NCBI RefSeq assembly: GCF_001051235.1
Contig: NZ_CBTJ020000042.1
Span: 62,001-126,000 of the forward strand
Length of the DNA: 64,000 nucleotides
Reading direction: 5' to 3'
Origin: Candidatus Competibacter denitrificans Run_A_D11
GTDB taxonomy: Bacteria; Pseudomonadota; Gammaproteobacteria; Competibacterales; Competibacteraceae
Shown: positions 17,693 to 26,839 of the stretch, piece after piece
How the letters are laid out: each line of letters starts with the position of its first letter
How positions within the stretch are numbered: the first letter of the stretch is position 1
Program-made: the position numbers and the translations under genes
The notes under the pieces: generated by a model
Seen by the model: the letters and a program-made list of their open reading frames with translations, nothing else
Told to the model about the DNA's origin: nothing
The model's database searches: none

Positions 17693-19858
17693 TCACAACA
17701 CGCGAGTGAAACGCCAGCACTGGTGAATGTGGGGATTACGGCTAAAGTCGAGCGGTAAGGTGCGCCGACTCCAATCTTCGATCTGCCAATCGGCCAGGGC
17801 GGCCTGATCCAGTTGAAACTTGCGCCGGTTGGTCGAAAAGATCAAGCTGCCATGCTCAGCCAGCAGGCGGAGAGCTTGCCGTAACAGCGCGACATGATCC
17901 CGCTGCACGTCGAATGTTGCCGCCATCCGCTTGGAGTTGGAAAAGGTCGGAGGATCAAGGAAGATGAGATCGTAACGGTCGCGGGTGTGGGTCAGCCAGG
18001 GCAGGCAATCGGCCTGAATGAGCTGATGCCGTGTACCACGGATGCCGTTCAGTTCCAGGTTGTGCTTAGCCCAATCCAGATAAGTGCTCGACAGATCCAC
18101 CGTTGTGGTGCTGGCGGCTCCGCCTAATGCGGCGTACACGGTGGCGGTGGCGGTGTAGCCAAACAAATTCAAAAAGCGCCGACCGGCGGCCAATTCACCG
18201 ATTTGGTGGCGGGTAAGGCGATGATCGAGGAACAGACCGGTATCAAGGTAGTCGCTGAAATTAACCAAAAACCGCGCCGGCCCTTCACGAACCTCACAAA
18301 AGTGACCGCTTTCAGCTTGCTTCCGGTATTGATTGGGGCCTTTTTGCCGTTCGCGCACTTTCAGAAACATCTGATCCGCCGGTAATTCCAACACCGCCGG
18401 CAGGACCGCTAGCACTTGGTTTAGGCGCTGAGCGGCTCGCTCAGGGTCAATGTGAGCCGGCGGTGCATATTCCTGGACGTGCAGCCATTGCTCATAACGG
18501 TCGATTGCCACTGCGTAATCCGGCAGATCAGCGTCGTATAAACGGTAGCAACCGATGCCTTCTCGCTCAGCCCAGCGACCGATGTGACGCACGTTCTTGC
18601 GCAGTCGGTTGATGAAATCTTCCGCACCATCCGCTTTGGCTTTTTCCAGCCGCATAGTGCAGGCACGGCGATCAGCGGCTTCTCGATCCACGAAAAAGCC
18701 AGGTTCTATCCGAAATCGCAATAGCCGACATTCCAGGGGGCCGTTGAAAAAAACATGGGTTTTTTCGGCGCGCAGCCCCATCTGTTTGCCCAGTTCGGGA
18801 TCAGCGGTCAGTACCGCCGCCTGCCAGCCGGTGAAGTGCGTTTTCAACCGCTCGCCCAGCGTTCGGTAAAGCGGTTTCCATTCCTCCTGGGTAGCGCCAA
18901 GCCGTTCGCCGTAAGGTGGATTGACCATCAGCAAGCCAGCGGCGCCGGGTAACGACTCGATCTCTGCCAAATCGCGTTGGGTTATTTGGATTTGTCGGGT
19001 CATGCCGGCGCGGTCGGCATTGATCAATGTGGCGCGTACCGCTCGCGGATCATGGTCACTGGCTAGGATGATGGGGATTTGGCTGCGGCCAGCTTCGTGG
19101 CGCTCAATGGCCTCGTTGATCAGGCGTTTCCAAAGAGCCGGACTATGGCCCAGCCAGCCCGCAAAGCCCCAGTGCGTTCGCAACAAGCCAGGCGCGTGAT
19201 CGCCGGCGATCCAGGCGGCCTCTAGCGCCAGCGTGCCGGAGCCGCACATTGGATCCAGCAAAGGCCCACCGGCGGCCGCGATGGCAGGCCAGCCGGCTTT
19301 CAGCAAGAGGGCGGCGGCCAGGGTTTCCTTCAGTGGTGCGGCGACCGTCTCTTGGCGATAACCGCGTCGGTGTAGGCTATCGCCGGATAAATCCAGGCTG
19401 ACGCTGGCCTCACCAGCTCGCACGAGGACATGAAGTCGTAAATCCGGCTTTTGCCGGTCAACGCTGGGTCGCTGGCCGCAGTGGGCGCGGAAGCGGTCAA
19501 CGATGGCATCCTTGACCCGCTGAGCGCCGAAATGGCTGTGAGTGATACCGGGGCAGGTTCCGGCAAACTCGACAGACAGGGTGCCATCCGGCGCCAGATG
19601 TTCCTCCCAGGCAAAAGCATGTACGCCTTGATAGAGTGCTGCGACCGACTCGGCAGGAAACTGGACGAGCGGCAGCAGCACGCGGCTGGCGGTGCGAGAC
19701 CACAAGCACGCTCGATAGGCCAGTTCCATAGATCCTGCAAAGCGGATACCGCCACGGGCCGGTTTCGGCTCAATTGCTCCCAAAGCGCTTAACTCGTTGG
19801 CTAGTAGCGGCTCAATACCGGACGGAGCCGTCGCAAAGAAAATCGTTTCTACATCCAT
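17693..19858 (-). CDS. rlmL: Bifunctional 23S rRNA methyltransferase RlmKL
   Basis: A 721-aa fusion that makes m2G2445 (RlmL half) and m7G2069 (RlmK half) in 23S rRNA. The N-terminal half has a THUMP region and the methyltransferase motifs DPMCGSGTLALEAA and NPPYGERLG. The C-terminal half has NLFGYTATATVYAALGG and FLDPPTFSNSKRM. Length is close to E. coli RlmKL (702 aa). I chose ATG 19858 (start MDVETIFFATAPSG); an ATG at 19882 would add eight residues and overlap ybaK by 20 bases. Confidence 0.95.
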   Translation of the reverse strand: MDVETIFFATAPSGIEPLLANELSALGAIEPKPARGGIRFAGSMELAYRACLWSRTASRVLLPLVQFPAESVAALYQGVHAFAWEEHLAPDGTLSVEFAGTCPGITHSHFGAQRVKDAIVDRFRAHCGQRPSVDRQKPDLRLHVLVRAGEASVSLDLSGDSLHRRGYRQETVAAPLKETLAAALLLKAGWPAIAAAGGPLLDPMCGSGTLALEAAWIAGDHAPGLLRTHWGFAGWLGHSPALWKRLINEAIERHEAGRSQIPIILASDHDPRAVRATLINADRAGMTRQIQITQRDLAEIESLPGAAGLLMVNPPYGERLGATQEEWKPLYRTLGERLKTHFTGWQAAVLTADPELGKQMGLRAEKTHVFFNGPLECRLLRFRIEPGFFVDREAADRRACTMRLEKAKADGAEDFINRLRKNVRHIGRWAEREGIGCYRLYDADLPDYAVAIDRYEQWLHVQEYAPPAHIDPERAAQRLNQVLAVLPAVLELPADQMFLKVRERQKGPNQYRKQAESGHFCEVREGPARFLVNFSDYLDTGLFLDHRLTRHQIGELAAGRRFLNLFGYTATATVYAALGGAASTTTVDLSSTYLDWAKHNLELNGIRGTRHQLIQADCLPWLTHTRDRYDLIFLDPPTFSNSKRMAATFDVQRDHVALLRQALRLLAEHGSLIFSTNRRKFQLDQAALADWQIEDWSRRTLPLDFSRNPHIHQCWRFTRVL

Positions 19859-19862
19859 CAGT

Positions 19863-20351
19863 TCACTCGATGAGCGCGACATTGACTAGTGTTGGCTTAA
19901 GCAGTTGCTGTACCGCAGTGGGCGCCAACCCGACCAGGAAACCACGCTTGCCGCCGTTGAGGTAAATCAGGGGTAATTCCAGGATGCTGGTTTCCATGTA
20001 CACCGCCATGGGTTTGCGAGTGCCGAACGGCGAGGTTCCACCGACCAGGTAACCACTGTGTTTATTCGCTACCGCCGGGTCGCACGGGGTAATGGCCTTT
20101 ACGTTTAACAGACGAGCCAGCTCTTTGGTTGAGACTTTGCGATCACCGTGCATTAAAACAATCAGCGGTTGGTGGTGCTCCTCTTCCATGATGAGCGTTT
20201 TGATGATTGCATGTTCTTCCACCGCCAAACAGCGGGCACTATGAGCGGTACCCCCATGCTCTTCGTAAGGATAAAGATGGCTACTGAACACTGTATTGTT
20301 TTCGCGCAATAGCCGAATGGCTGGGGTCACTGGAATTTTTTCTTTATTCAT
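19863..20351 (-). CDS. ybaK: Cys-tRNA(Pro)/Cys-tRNA(Cys) deacylase YbaK
   Basis: A 162-aa YbaK/EbsC-type editing enzyme that hydrolyses Cys-tRNA(Pro). It has TPAIRLLRENN at the N-terminus, the catalytic lysine region VLMHGDRKVSTKELARLL, and the glycine-rich SGYLVGGTSPFGTRK. Start 20351 gives the usual family length; a further 28 codons upstream are AT-rich and atypical, and no clear ribosome-binding site resolves the choice. It is adjacent to or overlapping with rlmKL, so the two are likely co-transcribed. Confidence 0.92.
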   Translation of the reverse strand: MNKEKIPVTPAIRLLRENNTVFSSHLYPYEEHGGTAHSARCLAVEEHAIIKTLIMEEEHHQPLIVLMHGDRKVSTKELARLLNVKAITPCDPAVANKHSGYLVGGTSPFGTRKPMAVYMETSILELPLIYLNGGKRGFLVGLAPTAVQQLLKPTLVNVALIE

Positions 20352-20697
20352 GAACATTGTTCGATTGAGATTGTTGTTTATTTGTAGATTTGATAATAAT
20401 TGTATTTTTGATAAGTTCTCCTTATTAAAAATCACACAACTGTCTGCGATATGGCCTTTAATTTGCAGATATAAAATTATTTAATATTGATTTTTATGAA
20501 AATATTTTTAATTTTGAGATTTTAGTGAATTGCTATTTTTTTGTTCTACCCAGCCTTACAAAAGGCCCGGTTAAAAAGCTTACTAAAAAAATATGTTGTT
20601 TGACCGCCAAAGTATTTTTGTGAGGTAGAGGCTTGCGTTAGAGAAGCTAATTTGTTTAGAGTGCGGAAAAGTCGAATTGCTGGGAGGATGCTGAGAG
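20352..20697. other. AT-rich intergenic region between ybaK and the DUF882 gene
   Basis: 346 bases, AT-rich especially at 20380-20560, between divergently transcribed genes. A TGGGAGGATG ribosome-binding region precedes the gene on the right. No gene or stable hairpin with a T-run was seen. Confidence 0.5.
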
Positions 20698-21291
20698 ATG
20701 CGAGCCAATGTTACGCTTCAACCGAGCAGCAAACAAAATGCAGAACAGCCGGAAATTAACCGGCGTAAATTTCTCAAATGGACCATTGCCAGCACGAGTT
20801 CTCTGCTGTTAGCGCCTGAATTGCTTAATGCCGCGTTTCTCAATGAGCGTTACCTGTTCTTCTATAACCCTAATACCAGTGAAACAGTAAGGCGTGTCTA
20901 TTGGACACCGAGAGATGGTTATGTCCAGGAGTCAATTAGCGAGATTAGTTGGGCACTGCGTGATCATCATAACAATCAAGTAAAACCATTTGATCCCGGT
21001 GTTTTAGACCAATTATACGCCTTGCAATTGCAATTGGGATTAGGAAATCCAGTCAATGTCATCAGCGGGTATCGATCACCGTCCACCAATTGGATGCTGT
21101 GTGAAAGCAGACGCGGTGTAGCCCGTAATAGTTACCACATGCAAGCGATGGCAATGGATGTCAGAGTGCCGGGCGGCCGTAATAGCGAATTGTGCCGAGC
21201 GGCGCGCTCGTTGGGGGCCGGTGGCGTCGGTTATTATCCCCGCTCCAATTTCGTCCATATCGACAGTGGTCCGGTACGTTACTGGAGTTAA
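20698..21291 (+). CDS. Tat-exported YcbK/DUF882-family (peptidase M15-like) protein
   Basis: A 197-aa protein with an N-terminal twin-arginine signal (NRRKFLKWTIAS at about residues 21-32, then a hydrophobic stretch), followed by a DUF882/peptidase M15_3 domain with VISGYRSPSTN, SYHMQAMAMDVRVPG and GVGYYPRSNFVHIDSG. The His/Asp/His zinc ligands are visible in HMQAMAMD and FVHID. Relatives such as E. coli YcbK (MepK) are murein endopeptidases, so a peptidoglycan-remodelling role is likely. A good ribosome-binding site (GGGAGGATGCTGAG) lies just upstream, and a terminator follows. Confidence 0.88.
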   Translation: MRANVTLQPSSKQNAEQPEINRRKFLKWTIASTSSLLLAPELLNAAFLNERYLFFYNPNTSETVRRVYWTPRDGYVQESISEISWALRDHHNNQVKPFDPGVLDQLYALQLQLGLGNPVNVISGYRSPSTNWMLCESRRGVARNSYHMQAMAMDVRVPGGRNSELCRAARSLGAGGVGYYPRSNFVHIDSGPVRYWS

Positions 21292-21322
21292 ATTCAGCCG
21301 TTTGGATTCCTGATAATGAAAC

Positions 21323-21350
21323 AGGGGCGGCTTTTTGGGCCGCCCCTTTT
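21323..21350. terminator. Bidirectional-type terminator between DUF882 gene and dctM
   Basis: A 9-bp perfect stem AGGGGCGGC / GCCGCCCCT with a short T-rich loop, followed by TTTT on the plus strand. It lies between convergent genes. Confidence 0.85.
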
Positions 21351-21371
21351 CAATAGGTAACTGTCAATCCG

Positions 21372-22655
21372 CTACATCATTCCCAGCAGTTTAGGCAGCC
21401 AGAGCGACAGCGGTGGCCAGTAGGTCACGATGACCAGGAACACCAGCATGGTCAGCAGCCAGGGCCAGACTGCCACGGTCAGTTCGGTGATGCCCATGTG
21501 GGTGATGCCACTGGCGACGTAGAGGTTCAATCCGACCGGTGGATGACACATGCCGACTTCCATGTTGACCACCAGCATGATGCCAAAATGCACCGGATCA
21601 ATGCCCAGCTTGATCGCGATGGGGAATAGAATCGGCGACATGATCAGGGTAATCGACGACGGCTCCATCACATTGCCCGCCAGCAGCAGCAGGATGTTGC
21701 AGCCCAGCAGGAACATCCACACGCTCAGATTCTGGTCGATCATCCACTGCGCCATCGCCTGGGGGATATTCTCGTGGGTCATCAGGAACGAGAACAGAAT
21801 GGCGTTGGTGATGATGTAGAGCAGCATCGCGCTCATGTTGGCGCTATCGAGCAGCACTTTCGGCACCTGTTTGAGCGTCATATCCTTGTAGACGAACACC
21901 GAAACGACAAAGGCGTACACCGCGCTCATCGCGGCGGCTTCGGTGGGCGTGAACATGCCGGAGTAAATCCCGCCAATGACAATGACGATCAGCAACAAAC
22001 CCCACATACTGTCCTTGAAGGTGCGCAACACCGTGGCGAAGTCGGCGCGCGGCATCCGTGGATAATTGTTTTTCCAAGCCCGGTACCAGGTGGTGAGACC
22101 GAGCATGGTGGCCAGCACGATGCCGGGCACGACGCCAGCGATGAAAAGCTGGCCGACCGAGGTGTTGGTGGCAACTGCGTACATCACCATCACGATGGAC
22201 GGTGGAATCAGGATGCCCAATGCCCCGGAGGTGGCGATCACGCCCGCGCCAAAGCGTTTGGGAAAGCCTTGCGCCACCATCGCCGGCAGCAGGATCGAGC
22301 CGATGGCCACCACCGTGGCCGGACTGGAGCCTGATACGGCGGCAAACAGAGCGCAGGCCATAACGCCAGCCAGGCCCAGACCACCATGAAAATGGCCAAC
22401 GCAGGCGGTGGCGAAGGCGATCATCCGTCGGGCCACGCCGCCGTGAGTGAGAAAATTGCCGGCCAGGATGAAGAACGGAATCGCCATGATCTCGAACTTT
22501 TCGATGCCGGTGAACAGCTTCAAGGCGACGCTCTCGATAGGCACCTCGGTCATCGTAAACAAAAAAGTCAGCACGGTGAGGCCAAGCGAAATCGAGATCG
22601 GCATTCCAGTCAGCATCAGGGCAATGAGCAGACCGAAGATAAAAAGAGTGCTCAT
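21372..22655 (-). CDS. dctM: TRAP transporter large permease (DctM)
   Basis: The 427-aa large membrane subunit of a tripartite ATP-independent periplasmic transporter, driven by the sodium gradient in this family. It has about 12 hydrophobic segments, the conserved N-terminal GMPISISLGLTV, the PATVVAIGSILLPAM loop, SGALGILIPPSI, and the C-terminal HPPVGLNLYVASGI. Its ATG overlaps the dctQ stop by four bases. With the neighbouring dctQ and dctP it forms a complete system; the substrate is probably a carboxylate. Confidence 0.95.
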   Translation of the reverse strand: MSTLFIFGLLIALMLTGMPISISLGLTVLTFLFTMTEVPIESVALKLFTGIEKFEIMAIPFFILAGNFLTHGGVARRMIAFATACVGHFHGGLGLAGVMACALFAAVSGSSPATVVAIGSILLPAMVAQGFPKRFGAGVIATSGALGILIPPSIVMVMYAVATNTSVGQLFIAGVVPGIVLATMLGLTTWYRAWKNNYPRMPRADFATVLRTFKDSMWGLLLIVIVIGGIYSGMFTPTEAAAMSAVYAFVVSVFVYKDMTLKQVPKVLLDSANMSAMLLYIITNAILFSFLMTHENIPQAMAQWMIDQNLSVWMFLLGCNILLLLAGNVMEPSSITLIMSPILFPIAIKLGIDPVHFGIMLVVNMEVGMCHPPVGLNLYVASGITHMGITELTVAVWPWLLTMLVFLVIVTYWPPLSLWLPKLLGMM

Positions 22656-23263
22656 GGCTTACCTCCCGTGTGACTGGCGTTATCCGTTTGGTTTTCGGGG
22701 GATTCGTGCAGAATTTCGATAGCCTCGATACCTTCCACCTTGGTGTGATCGGGGCGTGGCAAGCTGCCGGTTTTGATGAAGCGGTAGCAGGCTTGCAGGA
22801 AGCGGAAGCACATCAAAAACGAGCCAATCGGCATCCCCAAATAAACCAGCCACATCGGCAATTCCATATCCGCCGAGGTCTGTTCCGTAAAATAAAGCTC
22901 GTGGACGAACATCGTGGCAAAGGTGCCAACTGTACCGGTGAACAGCGCGCCGGCCAGCAGGCCGAAAATGATGAGCTTGTTCCGGTTTTTCGGGCTTAAG
23001 GCGTTAATCAGCACATCGACGCCAACATGGATGCCAGTGCGAACCCCGTAGGCGGCACCGATCTTCGCCATCCACACGAACATGTAGATGCAGAGTTCCT
23101 GCGCCCAGGCCAGGTTGATCTTGAGAAGAAAATCCTGCAAGCCGGGTATTGCCAGGCCTGAAGCGTAACGGTGAACGACAGCGACAAAAATGATCAAGGT
23201 CGCCGCCGCCATCAGAAAGGTGATCATCACCTCTTCAAAGCGGTCGAGAAAGCGGAGGATCAT
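22652..23263 (-). CDS. dctQ: TRAP transporter small permease (DctQ)
   Basis: A 203-aa small membrane subunit with four hydrophobic segments (about residues 13-35, 53-75, 95-118, 137-160) and the typical WAQELCIYMFVWMAKIGAAY region. It couples to dctM by a four-base overlap and lies 66 bases after dctP across a hairpin. The last 45 residues form a soluble extension that is longer than usual. Confidence 0.92.
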   Translation of the reverse strand: MILRFLDRFEEVMITFLMAAATLIIFVAVVHRYASGLAIPGLQDFLLKINLAWAQELCIYMFVWMAKIGAAYGVRTGIHVGVDVLINALSPKNRNKLIIFGLLAGALFTGTVGTFATMFVHELYFTEQTSADMELPMWLVYLGMPIGSFLMCFRFLQACYRFIKTGSLPRPDHTKVEGIEAIEILHESPENQTDNASHTGGKP

Positions 23264-23289
23264 GATGATTGGCCTCGCAAATAGTGTAA

Positions 23290-23314
23290 CGCCCGCCGGA
23301 TGGGGGCGGGCGTC
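23290..23314 (-). promoter_or_regulatory. Intercistronic hairpin between dctP and dctQ
   Basis: A 9-bp perfect stem ACGCCCGCC / GGCGGGCGT lies in the 66-base gap after dctP. There is no T-run, so it is more likely an mRNA-stabilising or attenuating hairpin that keeps the binding protein in excess over the membrane subunits, a common arrangement in binding-protein transport operons. Confidence 0.6.
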
Positions 23315-23329
23315 GCCAAAAAGCAGCGA

Positions 23330-24346
23330 TTACTTCGCCGCCGCTTCTTTTTGAATGGAGGTAATCAGATCTTTGCCGACCCGGCTGCCCATTTCCTCGT
23401 AAACGGGCGCCATCGCCTTGCAGAGCGCTTCATGCTCAGCCGCCGAGGGTTGATAAAACTCGGTCTTGCCCGATGCCTTCATCGCCGCCAGGGCATCCTC
23501 ATTGTCCTTGCCAGCGACTTCATTGGCGTAGACCGTGGCTTCCTTCATAGCCTTTTCCAGACCGGTGCGCACATCGGCGGGGAGACCTTCCCAAAACTTC
23601 TTGTTGGTAATGACGGCATAGCCCAGGTAGCCGTGATTGGAGACCATCGCGAACTTCTGCACCTCGTGCATTTTTTGCGTGTACATGTTGGACGGTGGAT
23701 TCTCGGTGCCGTCCACAACGCCGGTTTGCAAGGCTTGATAGACCTCGGAAAAGGCCATGACCTGCGGGATGGCGCTGAGCGCGCGCATCTGCGCATCCAG
23801 CACCTTGGAGGACTGAATCCGCAGTTTTTGCCCCTTGAAGTCTTCCACCGCCTTGATGGGCTTGTTCGAGCTGAAAATCTTGAAGCCGTTGTCCCAATAG
23901 GCCAGCCCGGTGATGCCCTTGGAATCCAACTTGTCGAGCAGTTGTTTGCCAAGCGGTCCCTGCGTTACTTTATGCAGGCCGGTATAATTGGGGAAAATGC
24001 AGGGGAAATCGAAGACTTCAAATTCCTTGGCGCCCAGCGGCCCGAACTTGGCCAGCGACGGGGCCAACATGTGCACCGCGCCGAGTTGCAGCGCTTCCAG
24101 TTCTTCCTTGTCCTTGTACAACTGGCTGTTGGGATAAACCTCGACCTTGGCCTTGCCGCTGGTGTAGGTGTTGGCTAGTTCCTTGAATTTGTCAGCGGCG
24201 CGTCCTTTCGGGGTATCCGGGGCGACCACATGGCTGAATTTGATCACGATAGCCTCTGCGCTCCAAGCGGCAGGGGCGATTCCGGCGAGGGAGGTCAACA
24301 GCAGGCTGGCTAAGAGGGCTGGAACGGCGGGAAGTTGGCTGCGCAT
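23330..24346 (-). CDS. dctP: TRAP transporter substrate-binding protein (DctP)
   Basis: A 338-aa periplasmic binding protein of the DctP family. It has a signal peptide (residues 1-29, ending APAAWSAE), then VIKFSHVVAPDTPKGRAADKFKEL, the typical KVEVYPNSQLYKD, and the conserved binding segment KLRIQSSKVLDAQMRAL with its carboxylate-binding arginine, followed by EVYQALQTGVVDGTENP. AGGAG precedes the ATG. First gene of the dctPQM operon. Family members bind C4-dicarboxylates and other organic acids; adjacency to the CoA-transferase operon suggests a dicarboxylate such as malate, mesaconate or itaconate. Confidence 0.94.
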   Translation of the reverse strand: MRSQLPAVPALLASLLLTSLAGIAPAAWSAEAIVIKFSHVVAPDTPKGRAADKFKELANTYTSGKAKVEVYPNSQLYKDKEELEALQLGAVHMLAPSLAKFGPLGAKEFEVFDFPCIFPNYTGLHKVTQGPLGKQLLDKLDSKGITGLAYWDNGFKIFSSNKPIKAVEDFKGQKLRIQSSKVLDAQMRALSAIPQVMAFSEVYQALQTGVVDGTENPPSNMYTQKMHEVQKFAMVSNHGYLGYAVITNKKFWEGLPADVRTGLEKAMKEATVYANEVAGKDNEDALAAMKASGKTEFYQPSAAEHEALCKAMAPVYEEMGSRVGKDLITSIQKEAAAK

Positions 24347-24517
24347 AGAGGGATTGCTCCTTTGGTGTTTTGAGTTTTCGAGCGAATCAGGGTGATCCGC
24401 ATTTGTAGGAGGTCGGTGACGTTAGAAACCGACCTTGAAATTAAGAGTAGATGAATTTATCGAGAATGCGCGCAAGTTGCGCGAACGTGACAAGCCGGGC
24501 AGTGAGCAGCGCCAAAT

Positions 24518-25315
24518 TTAGCTGCGAATGCCGGTGCCTCGATGCAGCAACCACAGGCTGTAAGCGAACAGAATCAAGATGAGCAGTACCAGGATGGAGA
24601 AGGCGAGGGTAATATCAATGTCAGATACGCCCAGGATCGCATAACGAAAGGCGTTGACCATGTACAGGATCGGGTTGAACAGGGAAGCGTCTTGCCAGAA
24701 CGGCGGCAACATCTGGATGGAATAAAAAATCCCGCCGAAATACGTCAGCGGTGTTAACACAAAGGTCGGGATCAGAGAAATATCATCGAAGCTTTTCGCA
24801 TAGATACCGTTGATCAGCCCGCCGAGCGCTAACAGCACCGAAGTCAGGAAGATGACCAGCACGGTTAATAAAGGATGTTGCCAGTGCAAATCAGCGAAAA
24901 ATAGCGAAACGCCAGTCACTACGGCCCCGACCGCCAGGCCACGGGCGGCGCCGCCGCCGACGAACCCCAGCACAATCACGGTATTGGGTAAGGGTGACAC
25001 CAACATCTCTTCAATGTGGCGCTGAAATTTCGAGCTGAAGAATGAGGACACCACGTTGGAATAGGCGTTGGTGATCACCGCCATCATGATCAAACCCGGC
25101 GCAATGTACTGATTGTAGGAAAAGCCATCCACCGGCCCTAATTGGCTGCCGATCAGCTTGCCAAAGATAATGAAATACAAGGCGGTGGTGATCGCCGGGG
25201 GCAACAGAGTCTGAATCCAAATGCGTACAAAACGCAGCGTTTCCTTCAGCAAAATTGTTTGCAGCGCGATGGCGTGGGTTCGCGCGTTCGCCAGAGAGCC
25301 GAAATTGAGAATCAC
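24518..25315 (-). CDS. yadH: ABC-2 type exporter permease (YadH-like)
   Basis: An ABC exporter membrane subunit that closely follows E. coli YadH: LRFVRIWIQTLLPPAITTAL, GFSYNQYIAPGLIMMAVITN, SSFFSSKFQRHIEEMLVSPL and SLIPTFVLTPLTYFGGIFYS, with six hydrophobic segments. The start is uncertain. Where YadH begins there is no ATG; a GTG at 25315 gives 265 aa, while the frame continues to ATG 25369 (283 aa) through residues unlike the family. The matching ATPase is not next to it but at 31120-32049 on the same strand, with a plus-strand metabolic operon between them. Confidence 0.88.
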   Translation of the reverse strand: MILNFGSLANARTHAIALQTILLKETLRFVRIWIQTLLPPAITTALYFIIFGKLIGSQLGPVDGFSYNQYIAPGLIMMAVITNAYSNVVSSFFSSKFQRHIEEMLVSPLPNTVIVLGFVGGGAARGLAVGAVVTGVSLFFADLHWQHPLLTVLVIFLTSVLLALGGLINGIYAKSFDDISLIPTFVLTPLTYFGGIFYSIQMLPPFWQDASLFNPILYMVNAFRYAILGVSDIDITLAFSILVLLILILFAYSLWLLHRGTGIRS

Positions 25316-25511
25316 CGTCGGGTTGCTCGCAAAGCAGGTGGAGAAAATGCCTACTATACTTCGATCCAACGATTTTACGGCGCTTTAGATGCCAGAGCGC
25401 CCTCACCGCTCAACTAGGTAGGACCCATAACTCATCGAGATTCAGCCGCTTGGCTTGCTGTTCTCTGCCATTGTGAATATAAGTCCGCCAGAACGATCAC
25501 AGGAACTAATC

Positions 25512-26804
25512 ATGACCACCGAGAATGCCGAGACTGAAACGCCCATCCCTGATACTTCCCAAGCGGCTGATGCGTTCCCGTCTGAAGAAGAATCTGAAAC
25601 CGAAACCAGCTTGCCGATGGCCGGCATCCGAGTGCTGGATTTGGGAACCTTCCTGGCCGGACCCCATGCCGCCTCGGTGCTGGGCGAGTTCGGCGCAGAA
25701 GTCCTGAAAATCGAACACCCTATCGCGGGCGATCCAATGCGCCGCTTTGGCACGCCCACCAAGCGCCATGATGCGACGCTGGCGTGGCTGAGCGAAGCGC
25801 GTAATCGCAAATCCGTCACGCTCGATTTGCGCCAGGCCGAAGGTGTCCAACTCTTTTTGAAGCTGATCGCCAAATCCGATGTACTGATCGAGAATTTCCG
25901 GCCCGGCACTATGGAGGAATGGGGCTTGGGCTGGAATGTGCTCAGCGAGGCCAACCCTCGACTGATTTTCCTGCGGGTATCGGGTTATGGCCAGACCGGC
26001 CCGTATCGTCGCCGGTCGGGCTTTGCGCACATCGCCCATGCTTTCGGCGGCCTGTCCTATTTGGCTGGCTTCCCTGGAGAAACCCCGGTGGTGCCCGGCA
26101 CCGTGCCGCTGGGCGATTATTTTTCCAGCTTGTATGGCGCTATCGGCATCATGATGGCGTTGCGGCAACGGGAAAAAACCGGACGCGGCCAGATCATTGA
26201 TGTCGGCATTTATGAATCGGTCTTCCGGCAACTGGACGAAATCGCCGCCTCCTATGGCCTGTTCGGCAAAGTGCGGGAGCGGGAAGGGTCGGGGAGTTTC
26301 GTCGCCGTGCCGCATGGCCATTTCCGCACTCAGGACGATAAATGGATTGCGATTGCCTGCACCACCGATAAGATGTTCGAGCGCCTGGCCGAGGCGATGG
26401 AGCGGCCGGAGCTGGCTTCCTCCGCCCTCTATGGCCAGCAGCGCAAGCGGCTGGCGGCCCGCAACGAAGTCAATCAGATCGTGATTGAGTGGGTCGGTTC
26501 GCTGCCGCGCTCGGAGGTGCTGGAGCGCTGCCTGCGCTGCGAAGTTCCGGTCGGCAAGCTCAACAGCATTGCCGATATTTTCGAGGACGAACATTTCCAG
26601 GCGCGCGGCAATCTGGTCACGCTGGAAGAACCGGGTCTGGGTGAAGTCGTTATTCCCGGTGTGGTGCCGAGACTGTCGGCGACGCCAGGGCGGATTCACA
26701 ATCTAGGCCCAGCGCTGGGCAACGCCACCTACGAAATCATGCGCGAACTGCTCGATATCTCGCCCGATGACATCAAGCGGCTGCGCCAGCGCAAAATCAT
26801 CTGA
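25512..26804 (+). CDS. smtA: Family III CoA-transferase, succinyl-CoA:malate CoA-transferase alpha-like (SmtA)
   Basis: A 430-aa CaiB/BaiF (family III) CoA-transferase. After an acidic, Ser/Thr-rich N-terminal extension (about 34 residues), the domain begins [34 protein letters not shown] and [11 protein letters not shown] are typical, and the presumed catalytic aspartate is D202 in PLGDY. AGGAA lies seven bases before ATG 25512. It pairs with the next, clearly paralogous CoA-transferase, as SmtA and SmtB do in Chloroflexus, where they move CoA from succinyl-CoA to malate or citramalate. The specific function is inferred from this pairing and the following genes. Confidence 0.78.
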   Translation: MTTENAETETPIPDTSQAADAFPSEEESETETSLPMAGIRVLDLGTFLAGPHAASVLGEFGAEVLKIEHPIAGDPMRRFGTPTKRHDATLAWLSEARNRKSVTLDLRQAEGVQLFLKLIAKSDVLIENFRPGTMEEWGLGWNVLSEANPRLIFLRVSGYGQTGPYRRRSGFAHIAHAFGGLSYLAGFPGETPVVPGTVPLGDYFSSLYGAIGIMMALRQREKTGRGQIIDVGIYESVFRQLDEIAASYGLFGKVREREGSGSFVAVPHGHFRTQDDKWIAIACTTDKMFERLAEAMERPELASSALYGQQRKRLAARNEVNQIVIEWVGSLPRSEVLERCLRCEVPVGKLNSIADIFEDEHFQARGNLVTLEEPGLGEVVIPGVVPRLSATPGRIHNLGPALGNATYEIMRELLDISPDDIKRLRQRKII

Positions 26805-26839
26805 CCCGTTCGAGCCATCCCGTTTTCAGGAGCACCCGC

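Noticed and set aside
24410..24435. Hairpin AGGTCGGT / ACCGACCT downstream of the YadH-like gene, considered as a terminator
   Set aside because: The stem is only eight base pairs, there is no T-run on either strand, and it is over 80 bases from the gene end; support is too weak.
25455..25511. Longer start for the SmtA-like gene at 25455
   Set aside because: The 19 extra residues are not family-like, and AGGAA is correctly spaced for ATG 25512.
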